A stretch of DNA of 64,000 nt, from positions 209,868 through 273,867 of the forward strand of contig CAMYJB010000002.1 of NCBI GenBank assembly GCA_947258565.1. The letters run 5' to 3'. Position numbers and translations under genes: made by a program. The stretch is from an uncultured Woeseiaceae bacterium (GTDB lineage Bacteria > Pseudomonadota > Gammaproteobacteria > Steroidobacterales > Woeseiaceae). Below are positions 34,927-42,568 of this stretch, one piece after another; the first letter of the stretch is position 1; every line of letters starts with the position of its first letter. The notes beneath the pieces are model-generated. The model was given only the letters and a program-made list of their open reading frames with translations, was not told where the DNA came from and made no database searches.

Positions 34927-35684
34927 GATGCCTCCAGCCGCAGTTCACCGTCCCGGCCGATTACCAGCGCGCCACCGGAGTTGCCGCGCATCAACGTGTC
35001 GAGCTGTTCGCGCAGTTTTCCCGGCAACGTCACGCCCCAGCCCACACTGGTGGCGTCTGCGCCGGTACGCGCCAGCGCATCGATAACGGGACCGGGCACG
35101 GTACTCTTCTCCATCTCGTGGTATCTGTTCGGTGCAGACGCATCCCAGAAGCTGATGCGGCTCTCGCTAACCGTCATGCGGCGCGCGCGATCCCCGGCGA
35201 TCGCGTACAGGCCCACCTTCCCGGCGGCTACGAGCCGCGTCAGCGCAAGGTCCGATTCGAATCGCAATGTAAAACCCTGGCGCGGGGCATCCGCAGGCGC
35301 TTCCCGTGGCGGTTCTGCCACCGGTTCCGGCGCTGCCACAGGTTCCGTCGTGCTCTTCCTGGCGACGAAGGTCGATGTCCATTTCGGCCGTGTGAGCTGC
35401 ACGGCTTTTTCCGGCTCGGGATTCGGCAGGACCGGATCGGCCTTTGTCACCGGCGGTGCCGGGTTGGCTTCCACGGCCTTTGCCGTGGGTGGCGGTGCTG
35501 CCGGTGCAGGCGACTGCGTTGGCGCTTCGGGGACCAGCGGGATGCTTTGCACAAGCGCAAAAATGGCAACCAGGCACAGGGCGAGGATTGCCATGAACCG
35601 CATGACGTCGGTCTGCAGGTCGGCAGCACCGCCGGCGTCCGTGTCACCGCGGTGCATGGGGTAAAAGAGGGGAGAGCGGCTCAC
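34923..35684 (-). CDS. ExbD/TolR-like single-span membrane protein
   Basis: 253 residues. A short cytoplasmic segment precedes one membrane helix at about 27-48. The stretch DVMRFMAILALCLVAIFALV begins with Asp26, which aligns with the channel Asp of ExbD/TolR (IDVM...), the proton-carrying residue. A Pro/Ala-rich periplasmic linker (50-130) leads to a C-terminal domain of ~115 residues (FTLRFESDLALTRLVAAGKV to GGALVIGRDGELRLEAS) unlike the normal ExbD domain. It overlaps both neighbours by four bases. I infer a force-transducing partner of the ExbB-like protein. Confidence 0.7.
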   Translation of the reverse strand: MSRSPLFYPMHRGDTDAGGAADLQTDVMRFMAILALCLVAIFALVQSIPLVPEAPTQSPAPAAPPPTAKAVEANPAPPVTKADPVLPNPEPEKAVQLTRPKWTSTFVARKSTTEPVAAPEPVAEPPREAPADAPRQGFTLRFESDLALTRLVAAGKVGLYAIAGDRARRMTVSESRISFWDASAPNRYHEMEKSTVPGPVIDALARTGADATSVGWGVTLPGKLREQLDTLMRGNSGGALVIGRDGELRLEAS

Positions 35685-36328
35685 TCGGCGGCCTCGACGG
35701 TGCTAGCGGCGGTACCGCGATGGCCGAGGTGCCGCTCGATGCGCCGCAGGCTCTCGCGCATTTCCGACGTGTCGGCACGAGCGGCCTTGTCGTAGCGCTG
35801 CTGCAGGCCCGAGCCCAGCGTCACGGTCTTGTAGACGCGCATGAGATAGCCGCCGATGCCGCCGAAGATCGTTGTCGACAGCGCAAGCAGGATGCCGCCG
35901 TCGATCATGCGCTCGAGCATTGCGAACGCGCCCTCCTGCAGGGCGACGTCCCTGTCACCCAATGCAAAGATCAGCGCGCTGCGCATTCCGATCGCCGTCC
36001 AGATGACGCCGGTACCGAAAAACAGGGTCGTCCAGATGTCGGTCAGGTGGTCGAGCTGGACGATCTGGTTGACCGGTCTGTCATCGTCGAGGTAGCGGCG
36101 CAGTCGCCCGAGCGTTATGAAGTAGGCCAGCAGGAGCCCGGCGAATACCGGGATCGAGGAACCCAGATTGGTGTAGGCCCAGTCCAGCCAGTCTCCCGGG
36201 GTGCTGATGGCGGTGTCATGGAGACGAATCAACTCCAGCCGGGCCAGCGTGTACAACAACGCCGCGCCGCCGAGTAACGTGCCGAAGGCGCCGGCGACCA
36301 GTCCCTGCAGAAACAGCCGTTGCGTCAT
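35681..36328 (-). CDS. ExbB/TolQ/MotA-like proton-channel protein
   Basis: 215 residues with four hydrophobic helices (about 6-28, 55-76, 95-118, 137-160); canonical ExbB/TolQ has three. The pair of helices with LFFGTGVIWTAIGM and ILLALSTTIFGGIGGYLMRV fits the conserved TolQ/ExbB/MotA channel helices, including the Thr in each that lines the channel. A ~50-residue charged C-terminal tail follows. The product is expected to form the inner-membrane ring around the ExbD-like protein encoded next, with which it shares a 4-base overlap. MotA is an alternative relative, but there is no MotB/OmpA partner. Confidence 0.72.
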   Translation of the reverse strand: MTQRLFLQGLVAGAFGTLLGGAALLYTLARLELIRLHDTAISTPGDWLDWAYTNLGSSIPVFAGLLLAYFITLGRLRRYLDDDRPVNQIVQLDHLTDIWTTLFFGTGVIWTAIGMRSALIFALGDRDVALQEGAFAMLERMIDGGILLALSTTIFGGIGGYLMRVYKTVTLGSGLQQRYDKAARADTSEMRESLRRIERHLGHRGTAASTVEAAE

Positions 36329-36340
36329 CGCCGCGCCCCG

Positions 36341-36889
36341 TCATCGACTGGCAGCACAGGCCGTGCAGGTTGCCTCGAGCACCAGCTCGACCTCCTGGTA
36401 GAGGCGGTCGGCGCGGTAGTAGCCGTCACGATCCTCGCTCACCTTGAGAAGGCCGCGCTCCTTGTCGGAGAGTTCACGTTCCATATCGAACAGCATGCGT
36501 TGTTTGTTCGGGCAGGTATGAGAGCAGTTGTTGTAGTCGCCTTTCATCGACATGAATTTGACGTTGAAGAAGCGGTTGTAATACTCCTGTGCCTGCCGCG
36601 TGCTCAACAGGCCCTGGTCGCCGGACCAGAGGAGAAATTCGCTGAAGATGCGCTTGTTCTCCGGTTTCGGATCGCCTTCGGCGATCGTCAGTAAATCGTC
36701 GTAATAGCGGTCGAAGTGCGACTCGCAACCGGTGTTCAGCGACGTCTTGACGAAACCGATTGCGCTATCGAGATTGCGCGTCTGCGGAGAGGGGCAGCCG
36801 GGTTCTGTCGACGCGCACGCGGCAATCGTCATCAGGGCGGCGATCATGCCCAGGATCTTGACGGGGGAAATGAGGTTCTGCGTGATCAT
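36341..36889 (-). CDS. Lipoprotein of unknown function in the ExbBD-like operon
   Basis: 182 residues from the ATG at 36889, which has GGAG 8 bases upstream; the long frame upstream of it is a shadow of the neighbouring gene. The lipobox is TIAAC with the lipid Cys at 25. The mature part is helical and Cys-containing (GCPSPQTRNL, NNCSHTCPNK, ATCTACAASR at the end), with segments FSEFLLWSGDQGLLSTRQ and YYNRFFNVKFMSMKGDY. Residue +2 after Cys is Ala-Ser, which suggests outer-membrane sorting. No family recognised. Confidence 0.75.
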   Translation of the reverse strand: MITQNLISPVKILGMIAALMTIAACASTEPGCPSPQTRNLDSAIGFVKTSLNTGCESHFDRYYDDLLTIAEGDPKPENKRIFSEFLLWSGDQGLLSTRQAQEYYNRFFNVKFMSMKGDYNNCSHTCPNKQRMLFDMERELSDKERGLLKVSEDRDGYYRADRLYQEVELVLEATCTACAASR

Positions 36890-36924
36890 TTTTTTTGCTC
36901 CGTGCCGGATCGGGTGTCCATGGC

Positions 36925-37773
36925 TCACTGTTCGAGAGGGCTGCGGTAGGCTTGCTCGACGCTGCCTGGCGGCGGCCCCGCAACGAGCGCGCGTGCGTCT
37001 TCGTCGCCGAACAGGATCGTCTTGACGCCGCCGACGACTTCCATCATTTCCGGCGTGATGATGCCGAAGGACTGGTTGAGCTGTTCCATGAGCGTCGCGC
37101 GCGCGATCTCCTGGCGCGTGCGTTCGATGAGCACACTCGTTTCTTCCATGTCGAGGTAGATGTCCGACGCCAATACCGCAAGCGACTGGTCGCTCTGGCT
37201 GCCGGACGTAGCGACCAGCTGATAATACTGTCTGAAACGCTCTGACAAGCGCATCCCCGAGCGGCCGCGAAGCGTCGGGGACGCCTGCGCCGGGGCACTG
37301 GCCGCGGTCTTGCCGACCAGCGTTTCCTGCAGCTGCCATGGCGTCATCTTCTTGCCAAGCTCGTTGCGCAGCCCTCGCTCCAGGCTGATGCGCGTGTTGT
37401 TGACGGTGTGCTCCATGTCGGGCAGGCGCTCCTCCATGATCGTCAGCATCTCGAGGTAGGTGGCGCCGATCTGACGGGCAAGCCGCTGGCAGCCGGGGTC
37501 GTTCTCCGCGCCGTCGCACTTGCTCTCCACGTACAGTTGCTGCTGCTGATCGAGACGGCCGATGACTTCCTGCAGGCCGGTTTCCATATCCCGGGCGACG
37601 TTGCCCGTCTGTTTCAAATCCTCGACGACCGTGGTCGGGAACAGTCGAATGGTGGGGGTGTTCGCCAGTACGGACTGTGCGAATATCAAGAGCGAACAGG
37701 CCAGCAACAGTCCCAGGGTCGCCTGACGTCTCGCGGGATCGGGAGGGATAGCGAGCGGGCGCTTGTTATTCAT
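36925..37773 (-). CDS. Exported helical protein, first gene of the ExbBD-like operon
   Basis: 282 residues. A signal peptide (LGLLLACSLLIFAQSVLA, cleavage near 37) follows a charged start. The mature protein is mostly helical and heptad-like (LQEVIGRLDQQQQLYVESKC, TYLEMLTIMEERLPDMEHTV), suggesting a periplasmic coiled coil. There are two cysteines close together (KCDGAENDPGC). It opens the seven-gene operon, and its 246-base upstream gap is shared with feoA and holds a Fur-like box. Function unknown. Confidence 0.72.
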   Translation of the reverse strand: MNNKRPLAIPPDPARRQATLGLLLACSLLIFAQSVLANTPTIRLFPTTVVEDLKQTGNVARDMETGLQEVIGRLDQQQQLYVESKCDGAENDPGCQRLARQIGATYLEMLTIMEERLPDMEHTVNNTRISLERGLRNELGKKMTPWQLQETLVGKTAASAPAQASPTLRGRSGMRLSERFRQYYQLVATSGSQSDQSLAVLASDIYLDMEETSVLIERTRQEIARATLMEQLNQSFGIITPEMMEVVGGVKTILFGDEDARALVAGPPPGSVEQAYRSPLEQ

Positions 37774-37902
37774 ATGTCGATCCTCGTAGCTAGGTGTGCC
37801 TGACGGCGCCGCTGGGCGTTCGCGGCGACCTGAGTCACACGCTAACCGGGGGTCGATGAATACAAGCTGAACCGGCTATTCGTAATAATCCCTATTGCTT
37901 AT

Positions 37903-37921
37903 CGTAATGCGAATCATTATC
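37903..37921. promoter_or_regulatory. Fur box in the feoA upstream region
   Basis: The 19 bases CGTAATGCGAATCATTATC match the E. coli Fur consensus GATAATGATAATCATTATC at 15 of 19 positions, including the complete right half. It lies 98 bases before feoA and 129 bases before the divergent exported-protein gene, in AT-rich DNA. Iron-repressed feoAB expression is expected; control of the divergent operon is possible. Confidence 0.7.
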
Positions 37922-38019
37922 ATTTTGGCCATAAACAGCAAACCACCAATAAAATCCGTTGCTTACATAATTTCTTGACGGATTTTCGGTGACGCAGAGA
38001 GACCCGGGACAAGCATCCA

Positions 38020-38274
38020 ATGAAGCGCAACGGCAGCACGCTCGCATCACTCAGGAAAGGCCAGAAAGGCATCATCGCCTCGGTAAACGCCGCAGACCCG
38101 CAGGTCCAGCGCCTCATGACGCTCGGCCTCGTCGAGGGCGCGATCGTCGAACTGGCAAGTTCCGCGCTCGGCGGCGATCCCATGGAGTTCCGCTTGTTCG
38201 GTCGCGGTATCTCGCTTCGCCAGGAGCAGGCCAGGCAGTTCGCCGTGTCTCCGGTAGCGGCGGGCGGTGACTAA
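38020..38274 (+). CDS. feoA: Ferrous iron transport protein A
   Basis: 84 residues, the normal size. An SH3-like fold with SLRKGQKGIIASVN, QRLMTLGLVEGAIVEL and GDPMEFRLFGRGISLR is typical of FeoA. It is a cytoplasmic partner of FeoB needed for Fe2+ uptake. The stop overlaps the feoB GTG start by eight bases, coupling the two. A Fur box lies upstream. Confidence 0.93.
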   Translation: MKRNGSTLASLRKGQKGIIASVNAADPQVQRLMTLGLVEGAIVELASSALGGDPMEFRLFGRGISLRQEQARQFAVSPVAAGGD

Positions 38275-40453
38275 AAGCACAGAAATCCGCGTTCCCGCCA
38301 ACCAGATTTCCGTAAGCCGGCGCGCAGTCGCCAGCATCGCGGTTGTCGGTAATCCCAACTCCGGCAAGAGTACGCTGTTCAATCGCCTGACCGGATTGCG
38401 GCAGCGTATCGGCAACTACCCCGGCGTCACGGTCGAGCGTCACGTCGGCACGCTCAAGGTTGGCGATAGTTCGCTCGAACTCGTCGATCTCCCCGGCACC
38501 CACGCCCTCAGTGCGCATTCCCTGGAAGAACAGATCGCCGTCGACGTGATCCTCGGGCACATGGAGGGCACGGCAACGCCGGACGGAATACTCGCGGTGG
38601 TCGATGCCACCAATCTTTACCAGGGCCTCTACCTCGTTCAGCAGCTCCTCGAACTCGAAAGACCCCTCGTCGTTGCGCTCACGATGGCCGACGCCGCGGA
38701 AGTCGAGGGCCTGAGAATAGACGTCAGCGGGTTGATTGCGAAACTCGGCGGGGTGCCCGTCTGTCCCGTGGTCGCGACAACCGGCCAGGGTGTGGAAAAG
38801 CTTCGCGCCACCCTTGCGCGGATTACCGAGCTCCCGCCACCCGCGCCCGGCAAGACCTGGCCGGAACTCACAACGGCTGCTCGGGAACTTGCCGCGCTGG
38901 CTCCCGAAGCCACACGTCTCGCGGAGGTCGAGCGGCTGCTGATCGACGGCCCCACGGAAGCCCGGCAGGATTTCCTCGCACGTTTCGGCGACGGTGCCGA
39001 AGTACGATTGCAGGAACTCCGTGACCGGCTGTTCGGTAATGAGCCGCCGCTGGCCACGGAGGCGCGCGTGCGCTACCGCTGGGTTCGCGAAGTGCTCGGC
39101 GAGGTGGTGCAGCAGGCGCCGCCATTTTACGGCTGGCAGGCCCGCGTTACAGCCTGGCTCAATCAGCCCGTGCCGGGAACGATCGGGCTCTTCCTGGTAA
39201 TGGCGATCGTGTTCCAGGCGGTGTTTGCCTGGGCGACGCCGATCATGGATGTCATTGATTCGGCCACGTCGATGCTGGGTGTCCAGGTCAACGCGACACT
39301 CGGTGACGGGGCACTCGCAAGCCTGATCGCCGACGGTGTCATCGCCGGTGTGGGCAGCGTGATCATATTTCTCCCGCAGATCCTGATCCTGTTCCTGTTC
39401 ATCATCCTGCTCGAAGACTCCGGCTACCTGGCTCGTGCCGCCTACCTGATGGATCGCGCGATGCGATCCGTGGGACTGTCCGGGCAGTCGATCATCCCCA
39501 TGATTTCGAGTTTCGCCTGCGCGGTACCCGGCATCATGGCCACGCGGGTCATACCGAACCGGCGCGACCGGATCGCTACCATCCTAGCGGCGCCGTTCAT
39601 GACCTGTTCGGCTCGATTGCCGGTCTATGCGTTGCTGATCGCCGCGTTCGTGCCGGCACAGTCCGTGGCTTTCCTGAACCTGCAGGGCCTCGTGCTTTTC
39701 GGCCTTTACATGTTCGGCATCATCATGGGCATCCTGACCGCGTTGCTGGTTCGCAAGACGGCGCTGCGCGGTCCGAAGCCGCCGTTCGCATTGATGCTGC
39801 CGGAATTCCGTCGCCCCAATCTGCGTACCGTGCTGATGCAGCTGCTGGGCCGGGCCAAAGTCTTCCTGCGTCGCGCCGGCACCGTCATATTCTCGGTCGC
39901 CGTCATCATCTGGGCGCTGGCTTACTACCCGCGTTCCGACGATGTGGCGCCTTTCGTCGAACAGCAGCAGCAGGCGGCGGTGTCCGAGCTGTCCGGCGAA
40001 GACCTCGATGCCGCGCTTGCGCAAATCGACAACCAGGCTGCCGCGATGCAGCTCGAACAGAGCTGGCTCGGGCGCGCCGGCCATTTCGTGGAGCCCGTAT
40101 TCCGGCCGCTGGGCTGGGACTGGCGCGTGTCATCGGCAGTCATAGCTGGGTTTCCTGCGCGTGAAGTGGTGGTTGCCGTGCTCGGAACGGTCTATGCGGT
40201 GGGCGACGAAGCCGACGAGGCGACCTTGTCGGGACGCCTAAAGGCCGCCCGCTGGCCCGACGGCAGTCTCGTCTTCACGTTGCCCATGGTCCTGGGCCTG
40301 CTGGTCTTCTACGCCTGTTGCCTGCAGTGTGTGGCCACGCTCGCCGTTATCCGGCGCGAAACGAACACCTGGCGCTGGCCGGCGTTTGCATGGCTATACA
40401 TGACGGCAGTCGGTTACTTCGGCGCGCTGCTCGTGTACCAGCTCGGAGCCTGA
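38267..40453 (+). CDS. feoB: Ferrous iron permease FeoB
   Basis: 728 residues from a GTG start inside the feoA end. The N-terminal G domain has the P-loop GNPNSGKS at 28-35, GNYPGVTVE and DLPGTHAL. The guanine-specificity motif, normally NMxD, reads TMAD at 139-142, with Thr for Asn. The transmembrane part contains the Gate motifs (VGLSGQSIIPMISSFACAVP and the later VLGLLVFYACCLQCVATLAV). It moves Fe2+ across the inner membrane. No feoC is present. A 151-base gap to the SOD gene follows. Confidence 0.94.
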   Translation: MTKSTEIRVPANQISVSRRAVASIAVVGNPNSGKSTLFNRLTGLRQRIGNYPGVTVERHVGTLKVGDSSLELVDLPGTHALSAHSLEEQIAVDVILGHMEGTATPDGILAVVDATNLYQGLYLVQQLLELERPLVVALTMADAAEVEGLRIDVSGLIAKLGGVPVCPVVATTGQGVEKLRATLARITELPPPAPGKTWPELTTAARELAALAPEATRLAEVERLLIDGPTEARQDFLARFGDGAEVRLQELRDRLFGNEPPLATEARVRYRWVREVLGEVVQQAPPFYGWQARVTAWLNQPVPGTIGLFLVMAIVFQAVFAWATPIMDVIDSATSMLGVQVNATLGDGALASLIADGVIAGVGSVIIFLPQILILFLFIILLEDSGYLARAAYLMDRAMRSVGLSGQSIIPMISSFACAVPGIMATRVIPNRRDRIATILAAPFMTCSARLPVYALLIAAFVPAQSVAFLNLQGLVLFGLYMFGIIMGILTALLVRKTALRGPKPPFALMLPEFRRPNLRTVLMQLLGRAKVFLRRAGTVIFSVAVIIWALAYYPRSDDVAPFVEQQQQAAVSELSGEDLDAALAQIDNQAAAMQLEQSWLGRAGHFVEPVFRPLGWDWRVSSAVIAGFPAREVVVAVLGTVYAVGDEADEATLSGRLKAARWPDGSLVFTLPMVLGLLVFYACCLQCVATLAVIRRETNTWRWPAFAWLYMTAVGYFGALLVYQLGA

Positions 40454-40604
40454 TACGACGCAATGCCCCGCAAGCGGCGATCCGGCCGTCGAGGCTGACG
40501 CTTGAGTCCGTTGCCGGCGGCGACTACGCTTGTTCTACAGCGGTCCGCCGCCGGAGCACCGGTGCACCGGGCCGAACCCACCGGGCAAAAGAGGGGAATT
40601 GCAC

Positions 40605-41204
40605 ATGAAGCAACTGCAAACAACAACGCTACTCGGCGTGGCTGCGGCCACCTTGATGTGCCTGCCGGCGCTTGCCGGCGCCGATAGTCACGGCATGAAA
40701 GCCGTGGCAGAGATCAAGGGCTGCACCGATCCGGACATTTCCGGGACGGCCAAGCTGATGGAGAAGACCAGCGCCGAAGGCATCAAGGAAGTGACCGTCA
40801 AGATGATGGTGGAGGGACTCGCGGACGGCAAACATGCGGTCCACATCCACGAGGTTGGCGCCTGCGAGCCCTGTGGCGCGGCCAAAGGGCACCATGACCC
40901 GGGTCCTTTCGGCCAGTCGCGACCGGACAGCGCTACGGATGACGTGCCCGCAGCGGACATCAATCACCCGTACCACATGGGAGACCTGATCAATATCGAG
41001 GTCAAGAACGGCAAGGGCAAAATGGTGCACACGACCAACCGCGTGACGCTGTCGCCGGGGCGTCTGAGCATCCTGGATGAAGACGGCAGCGCGTTCATCA
41101 TCCACACCAACCCCGATACCTATTGCGACGAAGAATCGGACCTGAAAAAAGGTTGCGCGGGGGGCTCGCGCGACGCCTGCGGGATTATCCGCGCCGCGCA
41201 ATAG
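40605..41204 (+). CDS. sodC: Periplasmic Cu/Zn superoxide dismutase
   Basis: 199 residues from the ATG with GAGGGGA 8 bases upstream. Signal peptide to about 24-26 (PALAGA). The metal ligands are in place: His80 and His82 (HAVHIHEVGAC), His96 in GHHDPGPFG, His121, His124 and Asp127 (NHPYHMGDL), and His167 (FIIHTNPD). The substrate-guiding Arg corresponds to RDACGIIR near the end, and cysteines suit the structural disulfide. It converts superoxide to peroxide in the periplasm. It follows feoAB, consistent with iron and oxidative-stress clustering, but has its own gap of 151 bases. Confidence 0.88.
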   Translation: MKQLQTTTLLGVAAATLMCLPALAGADSHGMKAVAEIKGCTDPDISGTAKLMEKTSAEGIKEVTVKMMVEGLADGKHAVHIHEVGACEPCGAAKGHHDPGPFGQSRPDSATDDVPAADINHPYHMGDLINIEVKNGKGKMVHTTNRVTLSPGRLSILDEDGSAFIIHTNPDTYCDEESDLKKGCAGGSRDACGIIRAAQ

Positions 41205-41224
41205 TCAGGAATCTTCAGAAGCAA

Positions 41225-41247
41225 CCGGCCCCGCGTATCGGGGCCGG
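41225..41247. terminator. Hairpin between convergent sodC and aminotransferase genes
   Basis: A perfect 9-bp stem CCGGCCCCG / CGGGGCCGG with a CGTAT loop sits 21 bases after the sodC stop and 15 bases before the convergent stop. There is no T-run on either side, so it may act as an mRNA end-stabiliser or a rho-assisted bidirectional terminator. Confidence 0.45.
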
Positions 41248-41261
41248 GCCTGGCTTCCCGA

Positions 41262-42425
41262 TCACAAGCGACTCAGCTTTTCGCACGCCGCTTCCAGCGT
41301 CTCGTCGTCCTTGGCAAAACAGAAGCGCAGGCGGGTGCCGGTGAACGGCTGCTCGCAAAAGACCGTCAGCGGAATCGAGGCGACGCCGAGTTCCTCGGTC
41401 CAGCGTTTTGCAAGCGTGACGTCGTCTGCATCGCTGATGTCGCCGTAGTCCACGATCTGGAAGAACGTGCTGCGCGCAGGGTGCAGCCGGAAACGTGAAT
41501 CTTCGAGCAGGCGGCAAAACAGATCGCGCTTCTCCTCGTAAAAAGCCGGCAGCCTTTCGTGGAACGCCGGGTTGCTTTGCAGGAAATCCGCAAGCGCATG
41601 CTGCACGGGCGTATTGACGGCAAACGTCGTGAATTGATGCACCTTGCGAAACTCGGCGCTCAGTTCCTCCGGAGCCATGCAGTAGCCGACTTTCCAGCCG
41701 GTCGCGTGGTAGGTCTTGCCGAACGACGACACCACCAGACATCGCTCCCACAATTCGTCGACGGACAGGGCGCTGACGTGGGGTTTACCGTCGAACACGA
41801 TGTGTTCGTAAACCTCGTCCGACAGCAGGTATGCCCCAGTGTCCTGCAGCAGTTCGGCCAGCTGCCGGAGATCCTCGGCGGACAGGACCGCGCCCGTCGG
41901 ATTGTGCGGGAAATTGACGATGACGAGCCGGGTCTCGTCGTTGAGCGCGTCTTCGAGGCGCTGCCAGTCGATCGAGAAATCGAAGCCGTTGTCGCTGATT
42001 GCCAGAGGCACGTGTTGCGTGCGCCCACCGGCAAGCGTTACGGCCGGCTCGTACGAGTCGTACGCGGGATCGAACACTATGACCTCGTCACCGGGGCGCA
42101 CGACTGCCTGGATGGCGCTGAACAGTCCTTCGGTCGCGCCCGTACACACGGTAATCTCGGCATCTGCATCGAGGCTGCGCCCCTGCATGCGGGCGACTTT
42201 CCCGGCTATCGCGCGCCGCAGCGACGGCACGCCCGTCATCGGTGCATACTGGTTGGCGCCGCTCCTCAGGTAATGATCAATGCGGTCGATGAGCTCTGCT
42301 GGTGGCTCAAAGCTCGGAAAGCCCTGCGACAGGTTGATGGCCTTGCAGTCCTGTGCCAGCTGGCTCATGACCGCAAAGATCGTCGTGCCTACGTCAGGCA
42401 GCTTGCTCATGAGAGGGCTTTTCAT
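41262..42425 (-). CDS. ybdL: Methionine aminotransferase, YbdL-type PLP enzyme
   Basis: 387 residues. It tracks E. coli YbdL closely: SKLPDVGTTIFAVMSQLAQ, INLSQGFPSFEPP, GANQYAPMTGVPSLRRAIA, the Asn/Pro in NFPHNPTGAV, DEVYEHIVFD, and the PLP Lys in SSFGKTYHATGWKVGYC. YbdL transaminates methionine and other large amino acids with keto acids. The start at 42425 gives the same N-terminal length as YbdL; the ATG at 42410 is an alternative. It diverges from the Tat-exported flavoprotein gene. Confidence 0.88.
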   Translation of the reverse strand: MKSPLMSKLPDVGTTIFAVMSQLAQDCKAINLSQGFPSFEPPAELIDRIDHYLRSGANQYAPMTGVPSLRRAIAGKVARMQGRSLDADAEITVCTGATEGLFSAIQAVVRPGDEVIVFDPAYDSYEPAVTLAGGRTQHVPLAISDNGFDFSIDWQRLEDALNDETRLVIVNFPHNPTGAVLSAEDLRQLAELLQDTGAYLLSDEVYEHIVFDGKPHVSALSVDELWERCLVVSSFGKTYHATGWKVGYCMAPEELSAEFRKVHQFTTFAVNTPVQHALADFLQSNPAFHERLPAFYEEKRDLFCRLLEDSRFRLHPARSTFFQIVDYGDISDADDVTLAKRWTEELGVASIPLTVFCEQPFTGTRLRFCFAKDDETLEAACEKLSRL

Positions 42426-42568
42426 ATTGCGGCGACAATGACACCGTCGTGAACGGCTTGTCAAACGGCGTATTGCGCGGCCTTATCCGGTATCCGTACG
42501 TTCAATCAGCGGAATTCGTATCTGAATTGAGCTACGCTTTGTTCACAACAAGAACAAGGGGGGTAATC

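Noticed and set aside
35681-36328. Zorya-type (ZorAB) phage defence motor
   Set aside because: The channel-like protein could suggest ZorA, but there is no OmpA-domain ZorB, helicase or nuclease gene; cell-wall genes accompany it instead.
40559-40570. 12-bp palindrome CCGGTGCACCGG upstream of sodC
   Set aside because: GC-only palindromes of this length are expected by chance at this composition, and it lacks a T-run or regulator context.
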